Assembly: GCF_026914185.1 (NCBI RefSeq)
Contig: NC_070574.1
Span: 682,001-746,000, forward strand
DNA length: 64,000 nucleotides
DNA from: Puccinia triticina
Taxonomy: Eukaryota > Basidiomycota > Pucciniomycetes > Pucciniales > Pucciniaceae
Reading direction: 5' to 3'
A program made the translations under genes and the position numbers. Below, piece by piece: positions 44,630 to 54,600 of this stretch. Positions within the stretch are counted from its first letter, which is position 1. Each line of letters begins with the position of its first letter. The notes below the pieces were generated by a model. That model was given only the letters and a program-made list of their open reading frames with translations, was not told where the DNA came from and searched no databases.

Positions 44630-45966
44630 GGGGGTTGAGAAATCGACTCCCAAAAATTAAAAAATCGACTCCCAAATCGAGTTTACGTTGCGCGGACCGC
44701 CGCGCAACGTCTGTCCCGGGTCCCCATGACCCAATTTTGACCTGGGGGCATTTTGGGAGTCGATTTTGTAATTCCGCGATCCCAAACGGGAGTCGGAATT
44801 TTAATTTCACAAAAAATGCCGGAAAATAAAGAAAAATTTATACCTCCGCACTGGGGCACCCAAAGCCCCCCAAAATTTTACAGCACTCTAAATACACTCT
44901 CTAGAGCATATGTTAAGCTTCACGGCATTATCACACCTCAGGGAGACCCTGTGTAGCCAGGGGCAGATTTGGCGGATTTCCTACTAACGCAATGTGCCAT
45001 GTCCTGAGATACGGTGATCCAAATGCCCCCAAAATTCTACAGCACTCTAAATAAACTCCCTAGAGCATATTTTAAGCTTCACGGAATTAGCACACCTCAG
45101 GGAGACCCTGTGTAGCCGGGGGCCGATTTGGCGGATTTCCTACTAATGCAATGCGCCATGTCCTGAGATAATATTTTTGCGGTCTGTATCGGTAAATGTA
45201 GATAGGAGGGCGGGGAATCCTTTGAGCGCCCTCCTTTTGTTTTTATCTCTTCTTTATCAGAAGATATAGAGGGTTCAAGTGAGGATAAGTAGTAGGAAAT
45301 CTGCCAAATCCACCCCCCCGGCTACACAGGGTCTCCCTGAGGTTTTCAAATGCCGTGAAGCTTAAAATATGCTCTAGATAGTTTATTTATGTGGCAGAAA
45401 AACTTTGGGGGCATTTGGATCACCGTATCTCAGGACATGGCGCATTGTGTTAGTAGGAAATCCGCCAAATCCGCCCCCGGCTACACAGGGTCTCCCTGAG
45501 GTGTGCTAATGCCGTGAAGCTTAACATATGCTCTAGGGAGTTTATTTAGAGTGCTGTAGAATTTTGGGGGCATTTGGATCATTTTATCTCAGGACATGCT
45601 GCATTGCATTAGTAGGAAATCCGCCAAATCTGCCCCCGGCTACACAGGGTCTCCCTGAGGTGTGATAATGCCGTGAAGCTTAACATATGCTCTAGAGAGT
45701 GTATTTAGAGTGCTGTAAAATTTTGGGGGGCTTTGGGTGCCCCAGTGCGGAGGTATAAATTTTTCTTTATTTTCCGGCATTTTTTGTGAAATTAAAATTC
45801 CGACTCCCGTTTGGGATCGCGGAATTACAAAATCGACTCCCAAAATGCCCCCAGGTCAAAATTGGGTCATGGGGACCCGGGACAGACGTTGCGCGGCGGT
45901 CCGCGCAACGTAAACTCGATTTGGGAGTCGATTTTTTAATTTTTGGGAGTCGATTTCTCAACCCCC
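44630..45966. mobile_element. Long-inverted-repeat (foldback-like) element, 1,337 bp
   Basis: It is bounded by GGGGGTTGAGAAATCGACTC and its complement, with the 8-bp duplication TATAGTTA (44622-44629, 45967-45974). The outer inverted repeats extend at least 320 bp (44630-44956 and 45640-45966) and look identical. Inward of these are further copies of a unit of about 160 bp containing CCTCAGGGAGACCCTGTGTA, direct within each arm and inverted between arms. No transposase is present. It lies in the hAT element just after the transposase stop codon. The superfamily is not assigned. Confidence 0.88.
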
Positions 45967-46004
45967 TATAGTTATGAAGGTTGAAAATTGAAGAGAACAA
46001 CAGG

Positions 46005-46135
46005 TGCAGGTGGCGGTACCCATGGTACCTGCCACCGGTACCGCTGGTACCCGCCAGGCGGTGCCGGGTGCAGTACTAGGTACCAACTTTGGGTGAAAGC
46101 TCAGGGGGTACCCTGGTGCCAAATGGTACCAGGGT
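46005..46135. repeat. hAT right subterminal GGTACC repeats
   Basis: GGTACC, CGGTACCG and GCGGTGCCGGGTGC motifs mirror the cluster at 26310-26480 near the opposite end of the element. Confidence 0.65.
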
Positions 46136-46403
46136 CTACTTTGACATTCTTTAGCGTAACACGTTAACCACCAGTTAACAAGATAAAGAGGGGAAAATGG
46201 CCCCCTCTGGATCATATTCAGTCCAATATCTGCCCCTCTGTGCAGGCAGATATTGTAACGGATGTCAAATTTCAAACATCCTGGGTGTGTGATATTGTAA
46301 CGCCCTTCTGTTACGGTTAACGGTAACGGTAACAAGAGAAAAACCGTTACGATATCGGTACGTTACCGATAACCGCACTGTAACTACCCACCGTTGCATG
46401 GGG

Positions 46404-46470
46404 GAAAGAAAGATTGTTTATTGGTTGTAGCAATTGGTTGCCATTGATCACCGCTCCTAACGGGCTAGTA
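46404..46470 (-). pseudogene. DIRS-like pol, 5' part
   Basis: Read leftward: FFHTSPLGAVINGNQLLQPI, then NNLSFPH, matching TNPLGAAVNGDGLVRPINDL then LLFPR of the intact DIRS-like pol. The frame continues at 25935 once the hAT element is removed. To the right of about 46480 the similarity ends abruptly at another repeat. Confidence 0.8.
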
Positions 46471-46489
46471 TGGAAGAAAGAGAAGTGCC

Positions 46490-46690
46490 TACTTGTGCAA
46501 GATACAGCCATCAAGGCTGATTTGTGGGTAATTGCAAAACGGACACCATGGATGAATAGCCAGGATGTGAGCGCATCTATCAATGCTCAGGACCTCATAT
46601 GTAGCTCGCAGAATGAGCAAGCTACAGGCTCTTTCAGTTTAACCAGGATTTTACGCGCAAGAATCAGCCTTCATAGCTGATTCACGGGTA
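46490..46690 (+). repeat. 200-bp repeat, copy 1 of 2
   Basis: GCAAGATACAGCCATCAAGG to AATCAGCCTTCATAGCTGAT recurs with few changes at 47388-47580 in the same orientation. It encodes nothing recognisable. Confidence 0.8.
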
Positions 46691-47020
46691 TCTATTGACT
46701 TGGGAGACTTGGCAGACAACAGCAGCCAGTTGTCCCCTCAAGTTTGTGGGAACGCTGCTGCCGTTTCTGCCATTGTCTTGGCGCATGCAAGATGGATAAC
46801 TGTCAATGGAGCAACCTTTGGTAGTGTGAGGCTCATGTTCAGTTGCGCCCGAAATTCATCCAGCATGGTGGTGGGTTTATAATTTACACTTGGTTTGAAA
46901 CAGGTTGGAAACTGTTTTGGCCCCTGTATCTGCACCACCAAGATAATTTTTTTTTGATTTCAAACTTATTTGAAAACAATCCCAAAATTATCCCAAAACT
47001 GGTTTAGAATTGGGCCCTTA
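46680..47020 (+). repeat. 340-bp repeat shared with 54262-54600
   Basis: From ACGGGTATCTATTGACTTGG through CATCCAGCATGGTGGTGGGT to AATTGGGCCCT, the same sequence is found downstream of the second DIRS element with small indels. It is dispersed repeat DNA. Confidence 0.75.
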
Positions 47021-47194
47021 CAGTGGGCCAGTGCAGTGCAATGCCACCGGTACAACTGCCACACTGATACAGTGGAACATAATGGTTTCACTGTTGCTGT
47101 AATCCACAACCAGATGACTTCAACATTCACTAAGGGCCCAATTATAAACTAGTTTTGGAATAATTTTAGGATTGGTTTCAAATAAGTTTGAAAT
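46957..47194. repeat. 238-bp inverted-repeat element
   Basis: Perfect 19-bp ends ATTTCAAACTTATTTGAAA and their complement are followed inward by AAACAATCCC...GGGCCCTTA, which is also inverted. This is MITE-like, but no clean target duplication was seen. Confidence 0.6.
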
Positions 47195-47387
47195 ATCTTT
47201 TTGCTAACTTTTTTGGGATTGAAAATCTCAAAACAACCCAAACCACCTCGGGGAGGTGGTTTGGGGGAAACTGGTTTACCAATACTGTTTTGAATGTGAT
47301 TACAGCTCAGCATGCAGATGCCCTCCATACACCTGACCAGTACTCCCCCCCCCCCCCCCCCCCCCCTAAAGGCCACAGCATATGTAC

Positions 47388-47580
47388 TTGCGCAAGATAC
47401 AGCCATCAAGGCTGATTTGCGGGTAATTGCAAAATGGAAACCATGGACGGATAGCCAGGATGCAAGCGCATCTATTAATGCCTGGGACCTCATATGTAGC
47501 TCGCAGAATGAGCAAGCTACAGGCTCTCGCAGTTGAACCAGGATGTTGCGCGCAAGAATCAGCCTTCAAGGCTGATTCAT
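47388..47580 (+). repeat. 200-bp repeat, copy 2 of 2
   Basis: Direct copy of 46490-46690. It begins just after a 22-base C homopolymer (47345-47366). Confidence 0.8.
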
Positions 47581-48046
47581 GTTGTGTTACCGGGAGCGCA
47601 GCGGGAGGTGAGTGGAGTCCATGGAACCGTCCAGCCCTCCCTGTACGCGCTAAGCCTCAAAGCACGAGATGGACGCCAACAGGCTGTACATGGAAGCTCG
47701 TGCTCAGGGGGCGCCGGAGATAGCGGGTACCGGGAGCCAGGGGAGGTCGTCTCCCAGAAACCTCAGAGCTCCCGTTACCCTCAGAGCTCGCTCCTTTCCC
47801 CAAGCTTCCCATCTCCCAGTCTCCCTCACGCCAAGATCCTAGGATTGCTCAGCGCTCATCTACTCGCTCCCACCTTCCCTGATCTAAGACCTTTTCTTTC
47901 GCAATTTTTCACACATCTACCCACAACAGTACGTCCTCGAAACACATAATTAAACCCAACAAATCCACACAACACACAAGCTCTCCCAGTCGCTTACTCA
48001 TCCCCTTCCCACTCCATCCTACCTCAAAAACCTTGATAGTCGCGAA

Positions 48047-51000
48047 ATGTCCGGACTAAACATCCAAGACACGACAAACAGTGTGAAAGCCGCTGCCCAA
48101 CAAGCCGCCCCCATGGCGGATGAGGGCAGCCAAACGGCCCAACCATCCACCCAACCCCAAGAGCCGGACACAGATGCAAACCCGCAAGGCGCATCGTCCC
48201 AAACCACAGGTCCAGCCCCAAAACCAGCCAAAGCGGTGAAAGTCGTGAAGAGCAAGGTAGTCACCCGAGCCTCAGCGAAAAACTCCCCAGCCGCTCCGAG
48301 GAGCGAACCGGCACAGGAGGAAAACCAGGGAGGGCCACTCAGAGATCCAGAGATCGCTGAAATCCTCGACCCCGCAAGCGGTAAGCAAAAGGGAGGAGAG
48401 AAAAGGAGTCTGAGAACGACCTGGTAAACTGACCAAAAAAACCACAGCTCCCCCGTCAGGCCCAACCGTGGCGCAAAGCAACCTGCTTACCGTCGAAGAC
48501 AAAGAGATGTCTGACGCCGAAGTCGACCGAGAAGCCCGATCCATCCTCATGGCCAAGATGATCAAGGCAGAAAAGAGCGGAGACGATGCGAAGGTCAAGC
48601 GGTACATGAAAATGTACGAAGCCGTCTTGGCGGATAGGAAGACCGGCAAACCGAAGGTGGCGATACCTAGCGTGAACCCAAAGGTAGCGATACCAAATGT
48701 TAGCCCCGCCCTTCTTCAAACACCAACCGTTCCCCAAAAGAGACCGGCAGAAGCTGGCGAAACAACCCAAGTCCGAACAGTCAAATTCATTGCTGGAAGA
48801 TCCAACTCGCATGATGACGGTGGCTTTCCCCCCTACTTCCACAAACTGCTTCTCGAGTGTAAAGGGCCCCTCCCCCTGACCATATTCAACAGGGAGTGGC
48901 AGGAAAGAGCCTTAGCCAAGCTATCAAAAAACCGACCAAAGATTGAAGAAACCGCGGCGGAGAAGGGTCTCCGATACCACGGTCTTCCAGTCCCGGACGA
49001 ATTCTCCCAGAATTTCTCCGACTGGACCCTGAACCATCGCAGCTTCCACCTAACCATGCGAGATAGATACAACTATCCCGTCTTAGCCAGCTGGATCCTA
49101 GCCCACAAGGAGCATTGCGACCGTCTCCACAGGAAACAAGGGTTCATGGTGGCACTCCGGTACGACATCCGGATCCGGAATAACGCCTTTGCATTTCGAG
49201 TGGAGGAGAACGGAGTAGAATCTTTCTCAGACATCTCTCAATTCAAACAAGAAACGGCGGATGAGGCGATTTCCACCTGCCGAGACTTCAACGAGATTGG
49301 TCTTGCGGATAACCCCTACGCAATCGGAGACGGGAAAGTCAGAGGCGATCCCTTGAAAGGCATCCGTCCCTCGAGACCGGCCAAAAACAATACCCCAGCC
49401 CAACCCAATCCTCCCAAAACCAAGCCACAGCCAAAAGGAAATCAGGACGACGGGACCAATCCGGCCCAAGGACACTCGTCCCTCCCCCCCAAACCCGACC
49501 AAGGCAGAGGCCCCCCCGGTAGTGGTTATAAAGGAAACCACTTCAATCCGAACCACACAGGCGGCAGCGTTCAAAACCGCAACAGAGACCATCCAACTGA
49601 GGAGCCCGTTCCCCAAGAGTTGGATATGAGTCCGAAGGCCCAAAAAGAAAACCCACAGCCCCCGGCATGGCCAACACGGGTGACGTGTGAGATGAACATC
49701 AAAGAGTGGGGAGAAGCCCTGCTTTGGGCAGGCCTCTTTGAAGAATACAGCGATGTTGTCCGCGGGTTCCAAGAAGGCTTCCACCAAGGCATCCCAGATC
49801 ATGATCTAGGCCCGGACGTCCCGTATTACACGCCAGCAAATCACCAGGGAGCCCTCTTAGCAAGGGAGAAGATTGAATCCACCATCGCCAAGGAGATCGC
49901 AGCGGGTAGAATGTTCGGACCATTCACTCACGATCAACTTATGGAGCGCTACAGCTTTTTCCAAACCAACCCCCTAGGTGCCGCAGTGAACGGAGACGGC
50001 TTGGTGCGACCAATAAACGACCTGTTGTTCCCCAGGAACAACCCAAGAATACCATCCGTCAACTCATTTGTAGACAAACTCGACTACATCACGACTTGGG
50101 ACAATTTCGAAGCAACCTCAAAATTCTTCCGTAGCCAAAAGCAGCCCCTTCTCCTGGCGATCTTTGACTGGGAGAAGGTGTATCGCCAAATCCCAACGGC
50201 TGAAAGCCAATGGCGCTACCTGATGGTAAAAGACTTCAACGGCGGGATCCTCATCGATACCCGCATTGCGTTCGGTGGAGTAGCGGGATGCGGATCGTTT
50301 GGTAGACCGGCAGACGCCTGGAAAGAGCTTATGAAGAGCGAGTTCGACCTCGTCAACATCTTCAGATGGGTGGATGACAATCTATTTGTCAAAACACTCC
50401 AATCGACGGTAAAGATGGACCACATTGTGGCACGATCGGAACAACTCGGCGTCAAAACAAACGCCACCAAGTTCTCCCCATTCAAGGAAGAACAGAAATA
50501 CATAGGCTTCATCTGGAACGCCACGAAGAAGACCGTCCGCCTTCCAGATGACAAGAAATTCCAGCGGGTACAGCAAGTCAAAGCATTCCTTGCCCCCGAC
50601 GCGGAATTCTCGTTCGCCCAAGTGGAGCAGTTAGCTGGCCGCCTGAATCACGTGTCGTATATCCTCCCACAGCTGAGGTGCTACCTCAACAGCCTGTACC
50701 GATGGATGAACGGGTGGATCCACCGGAGGACGGACCGCACGCTCCCCAAAGACGCCCAAGCAGACCTCGAGTACTGGCTTTCAACCCTGCTCCAATATAA
50801 AGAGACAAGGATGATACAGAACCCAGACCCTACTGAAATCGGGTGGGTGGGCGACGCATCTACCGGCTTTGGAATAGGGGTCCTTGTCGGCAGAAGGTGG
50901 GCCCAATTCCAGCTGGCACAGGGCTGGGATAAAGGACCCGAACCGAAGAGAGACATCGCATGGTTAGAGACTGTAGCGATACAGCTAGGTCTCCTTCTCC

Positions 51001-51293
51001 TACAGGAACTAGGCATTCGACCGGGTAAGACTCTGATAGTCTGGACGGACAATACTACAACCGAAACGGTCATCCTGCAACGGAAGTCTAAACACCCGGC
51101 CGTTAACGAGGAATGGAAAATTATTCAGAAGATGCTGGTAGACATGGAGATTGACATCGTCTCCAGACGCGTCACATCTAAAGAAAACGCCGCAGACGCC
51201 CTGTCACGTGGAGACCGCTCAAAACACGACAAGCAGTTCCAGGTGGCAGTAGTGGTGCCGTGGGACCTAGAAAATAGACTATTTCAGGTGTAA
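48047..51293 (+). CDS. DIRS-like Gag-RT-RNase H polyprotein with one intron
   Basis: Exons 48047-48380 and 48448-51293 join in frame around a 67-bp intron (GTAAGC...CTGAC...CACAG), giving 1,059 residues. The first 115 residues are Ala/Pro/Gln-rich. Residues to about 540 have Gag-like composition with a Pro/Asn/Gly-rich linker. The RT shows FDWEKVYRQIP, TRIAFGGVAGCGSFGRP and the catalytic WVDD at 752-755. RNase H includes VGDASTGFG, WTDNTTTE and KENAADALSRGD. There are no internal stops, so it is potentially functional. Without splicing, exon 1 ends at a TAA after 126 residues. It is the best copy of the family fragmented at 24734-46470. Confidence 0.88.
48381..48447 (+). other. Spliceosomal intron in the DIRS-like pol
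   Basis: Donor GTAAGC, branch-like CTGAC at about 48428-48432, acceptor CACAG. Length and sites match the introns of UPF1 in this window. The phase is one, with G plus CT forming an alanine codon. Confidence 0.8.
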
Positions 51294-51396
51294 AACGTGT
51301 CTCAGATCATGATTTCCTTTCCTCCCCTCCGATGTTTCCCCCTCCTCTCTACAGTTGTTTCCAATTTTCCCGGTTTTCCCCCCCTCTCGTGTGAAA

Positions 51397-51405
51397 TATA
51401 AAAAG
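51397..51405 (+). promoter_or_regulatory. TATA-like box before the recombinase ORF
   Basis: TATAAAAAG lies 66 bp upstream of the recombinase ATG in a pyrimidine-rich gap between the two ORFs. It may give the recombinase its own transcript; sequence evidence only. Confidence 0.4.
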
Positions 51406-51470
51406 ACTGCTTCCTTTTGCACACCTTCCTCTCCAGGAGAGCCACGTATTGAGCGAACCACCTCTGAGAC

Positions 51471-52538
51471 ATGTCGTCCGCCGACCTTCTGAACAGTCTG
51501 ACGACTCTCGCTAAAAAAGGCTCCTCTCCCAGGGACCTCTCCACGCAGGACAAACACTTCCTTCTTGGGTACAGGTGGAATACTCTTGCTTGCTACAAAT
51601 CTGCCGTGAAGAAATACATCAAGTTCGCGGAGAGCTCTGGCCGCATCCCTTTCCACTTACCGCTGTCCGCAAAAGACATATATGTTTTCTGCTACTGGGC
51701 AGGACAAACATTTGACTGTCAAGACGCTCATAAAGTATCTTCCGTGACCCTATCAAAGTACTTGGCGGGCCTTCAAATGTGGCACACTATGCACGACGCT
51801 CCCTACCCACACGAGACAAAGAACAAAGTCACTACTCTACTGAAGTCCTCCGCCTATATCGACGCCGAGCAAGCCTCAAGGCCGAGAAAGAGGGCCGTCC
51901 TCGTAAGGCACCTGGTCATGCTCACGTCCGCCTGGATTAACGGGACCGAGTTCCAGAAGGCTCTCTTAGACCTATGTATAGTAGCCTTCTGGGGGCTGGC
52001 CCGCATTGGAGAACTCACGCACAACAACAGGTCCGGACCTCTCCGTGAATCGGCGTCAGTCCTCACCCGTGACGTCCAATTCCAACTCGTCGGACCCAAG
52101 AAGAGAGCCGTCCTGGCAGTCAGGGGAGCCAAGACTGCGAGCCCCGGAGTGACTCAAGAACTCCACCTATTGTCCGTGAAATTCATGATATGCCCGATCT
52201 TAGCCCTCAAAAGACACATCCAAAACGCCGCCGGACATAACACCTCATTGTTCGGATACTGGGATGCCGGGACAAGAATCCACCTCACCAAATCCTCTGC
52301 AACCCGCGCATTGACCCAGTTCTGGAACGGAAATGGTTGCTCCGGGATCTTGGGGCACTCCTTTTGGGTCGGGGGAACTTCATTCTTCCACGCGACCGGA
52401 GTCCACAAGGACAACCTCTGCTGGCTCGGCCGATGGGAGTCGGACTGCTACAAGTTGTACATCCGAGAATACTCTGACGAGGAAAGCGCCGACACTAGCG
52501 ATGTTCTAAGAGAACTACAACGATGCTGGGCGGCCTAA
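51471..52538 (+). CDS. DIRS-like tyrosine recombinase (catalytic Arg changed to Trp)
   Basis: This is a 355-residue intact frame. An N-terminal SAM-like domain includes YRWNTLACYKSAVKKYIKFA. The catalytic domain has Arg I in GLARIGEL (R178), box II GHSF at 295-298, and the C-terminal WESDCYKLYIREYS with the nucleophilic tyrosine. In phage-type recombinases box II reads H-x-x-R; here position 299 is Trp (TGG, 52365-52367), one C-to-T change from CGG. Such enzymes join the circular cDNA to the genome, and loss of this arginine is expected to abolish activity. A functional relative elsewhere is therefore likely. Confidence 0.87.
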   Translation: MSSADLLNSLTTLAKKGSSPRDLSTQDKHFLLGYRWNTLACYKSAVKKYIKFAESSGRIPFHLPLSAKDIYVFCYWAGQTFDCQDAHKVSSVTLSKYLAGLQMWHTMHDAPYPHETKNKVTTLLKSSAYIDAEQASRPRKRAVLVRHLVMLTSAWINGTEFQKALLDLCIVAFWGLARIGELTHNNRSGPLRESASVLTRDVQFQLVGPKKRAVLAVRGAKTASPGVTQELHLLSVKFMICPILALKRHIQNAAGHNTSLFGYWDAGTRIHLTKSSATRALTQFWNGNGCSGILGHSFWVGGTSFFHATGVHKDNLCWLGRWESDCYKLYIREYSDEESADTSDVLRELQRCWAA

Positions 52539-53040
52539 TTCCCCTCCCCTTGATGCAATTCAACCTCTCCTTTTCTAACGGCCTCCCCGTGTCATCTACT
52601 TGTCACTCATCGGGAGCGAGCAGACGCGGTATAGGCGCCAGGCTCCAGTTTCTACCAAACTGGAGTGGTGGGTCTAGCGCCTTTACCCTCACACCCTCCG
52701 GGGTCTTTCTGCTCCGGGAGGATCCGGTCAGCTGCCTTCTCCCTGACAGGTCCTCCCTCCAGGAGGACTTTGTATGAGAGAAGCGCTGCGAGAGCGCAGC
52801 ACAAGTGATCGGGGATCAATCCTCCCCCGACCCACACACGAGAGTCTTGGGAAGTCACTCCCTGACTTCCGGGGCTCTCTCTATGTAAGCAGTAGACAAG
52901 TGACTACTAGACAAACTAGGCCGGGCCCCCTAGGGACCGGCTGTAGTTACGCAGCCGCTGTCTGGCCCCCTGCCTGGCAGCAAAGGCACGCAGGATGCAC
53001 GGGTGGAACCCACCCGGGCTGACAAGACGGTGTGAGAACT
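52539..53040 (+). other. DIRS-like 3' region with short inverted repeats
   Basis: Non-coding, GC-rich. Hairpins include CTCCAGTTT...AAACTGGAG (52642-52666), GCGCTGCGAGAGCGC (52785-52799) and CCTCC/GGAGG pairs. It may hold the internal complementary region typical of DIRS elements. Confidence 0.5.
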
Positions 53041-54261
53041 CCTTTTGGGACGGGTGGCAGTTCTGCGAGGGGGAAATAGCAGTTATAATATTTCAAGTAT
53101 GTATGAAGCTTTTACAACTGTTACGGGTGGTTTGAAAGACCTGCCCCTCTATAATACTACACAAGAGTTATCACAACAAATTTATTTTTATTGTTGTGGC
53201 AAACTAATGATAGAGATAACTATATGTAGCAGTCTCTAATCAAACCTAGATCAAACTTGAATTCAGCGGAAATGTTGAGTGGATACGGGGAAATGGAGTT
53301 GGTGGTGGAAACCAGTAGGAACGTAAGATATGTTTTATATGGTTTATATGTTTATTGAGTGAGAGAAGTATGTGCTGAGATATAGAATGTTGAAAAAAAA
53401 AAAAAAAGACGAATGGCAGATGTGAACTATTCAAAGTGTCTTTTGCCCTCCTCCTTAACCTTCAGTTAAGAGTACAATGGGTTAAGATCACTTTGACTTG
53501 TTAAGAGCACAAGTGGTGATGCTTGCTACTTGACTACTTATATATCCTCTGAGGTATGAAAGATGTTGATGGGCAACTTGATTAAGATCACACTAGTGGA
53601 TTTATGTTGAATTTTAGCTTGTAGCTTCTGAGTGAGATGTGTGTTCTGATTAGGATTGCCTGAGTGGCATGCCCCCACTGAGGAGGGAAGACATGCTCCT
53701 TATATAGTAAAATGTGAGGGATTTTTGCTGGTGGGGAAGTCAGTTGAGGGATTTATGCTGGTGTGACTTCTCCTGTGAGGGATTTTTGCTGCATGGAAGC
53801 TTCCATTGAGGGATTTTTGCTGCATGGAAGCTTCCGTTGAGGGAATTTAGCTAGTGAGCCTTCTGATAAACGTGTGATCCAACATGTGACTGATGATGTC
53901 ATGCGACCATACAGGGGTACGTGTGTGCACCTGTATAAACTACACCCTAACTATGTACTTGTACCTGATTCTATACTATGTACTACCAAATATAATTCTA
54001 TAGTATTTAATTATGTTCTGTCACAAACAGTTTAATCCAAATAACTTTTGACTGAGTGGAGCTAGCCTAGTGGTTCAAGTGAGTGACTAGGGTTTAAATG
54101 ACCTGTAGAATCTAATCATGCAATAATACATCCAAGAATATGCCTCCTTCTCATACAGTGAACCAAGACTTTATGCAATTTGATACTTGAAACAGATTTG
54201 GCACACCACAATGGAGAACCCTTTCTCCTATTAGACCTCCCCGCGGCGTCCAGGTTAGAAA
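53041..54261. other. A/T-rich repeat interval, no gene
   Basis: No convincing ORF. It contains a 15-base A-run near 53394, the 31-bp tandem repeat described separately, and otherwise unique-looking sequence. Confidence 0.5.
53715..53868 (+). repeat. Tandem repeat, five copies of about 31 bp
   Basis: Units start TGAGGGATTTTTGCTG at 53715, 53745, 53776, 53807 and 53838. Units 3 and 4 share CATGGAAGCTTCC; the outer units are more diverged. Non-coding. Confidence 0.9.
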
Positions 54262-54600
54262 TGGACGGGTATCTATTGACTTGGGAGAGTCGGCAGACAT
54301 CGGCGGCCAGTTTTCCCGACCCAGGTTGTCCCCCCAAGTTTGTGGGAACGCTGCTGTTGTCGCTGCCATTGTCTTGGTGCATGCAAGACGGAGCAACCTG
54401 TGGTAGTGTGAGGCTCACGTTCAGTTGCGCCGGAAATTCATCCAGCATGGTGGTGGGTTTATAATTTACACTTGGTTTGAAACAGGTTGGAAACAGTTTT
54501 GGCCCCTTTATCTGCACCACCAAGATAATTTTTTTTGATTTCAAACTTATTTGAAAACAATCCCAAAATTATTCCAAAACTGGTTTATAATTGGGCCCTA
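54262..54600 (+). repeat. Second copy of the 46680-47020 repeat
   Basis: Same orientation, with about 20 bp extra near 54310. It ends at GGGCCCTAA. Confidence 0.75.

Larger units (their letters stand above)
25943..46396 (+). mobile_element. hAT DNA transposon, 20.4 kb with nested insertions
   Basis: The left inverted repeat CAGCGGTGGGTAGTTAC (25943-25959) and the right one at 46380-46396 (one mismatch) are flanked by the 7-bp duplication CATGGGG (25936-25942, 46397-46403). Excision in silico joins DIRS pol codons into FPHG..RIP, which aligns with FPRNNPRIP of the second DIRS element. A multi-exon hAT transposase lies inside. It holds a 14.7-kb Gypsy and a 1.3-kb long-inverted-repeat element; the remainder is about 4.4 kb. 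Confidence 0.92.
47600..53040 (+). mobile_element. DIRS-like tyrosine-recombinase retrotransposon
   Basis: Gag-like, RT, RNase H and tyrosine recombinase occur in order, with no protease, no DDE integrase and no LTRs: the DIRS plan. The ends are approximate. The 5' flank (47600-48046) is pyrimidine-rich non-coding sequence; the 3' flank is full of short inverted repeats. In DIRS elements split or inverted terminal repeats and an internal complementary region support a circular intermediate; I could not resolve these by eye. Confidence 0.8.

Noticed and set aside
46957..47194. Complete MITE with defined target site
   Set aside because: The 19-bp inverted ends are clear, but the same left half occurs inside a longer repeat at 54538-54600 and no clean duplication was found, so it is listed only as an inverted repeat.
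47345..47366. 22-base C homopolymer as a functional element
   Set aside because: It may be a simple slippage tract or an assembly-length artefact; nothing around it gives it a role.
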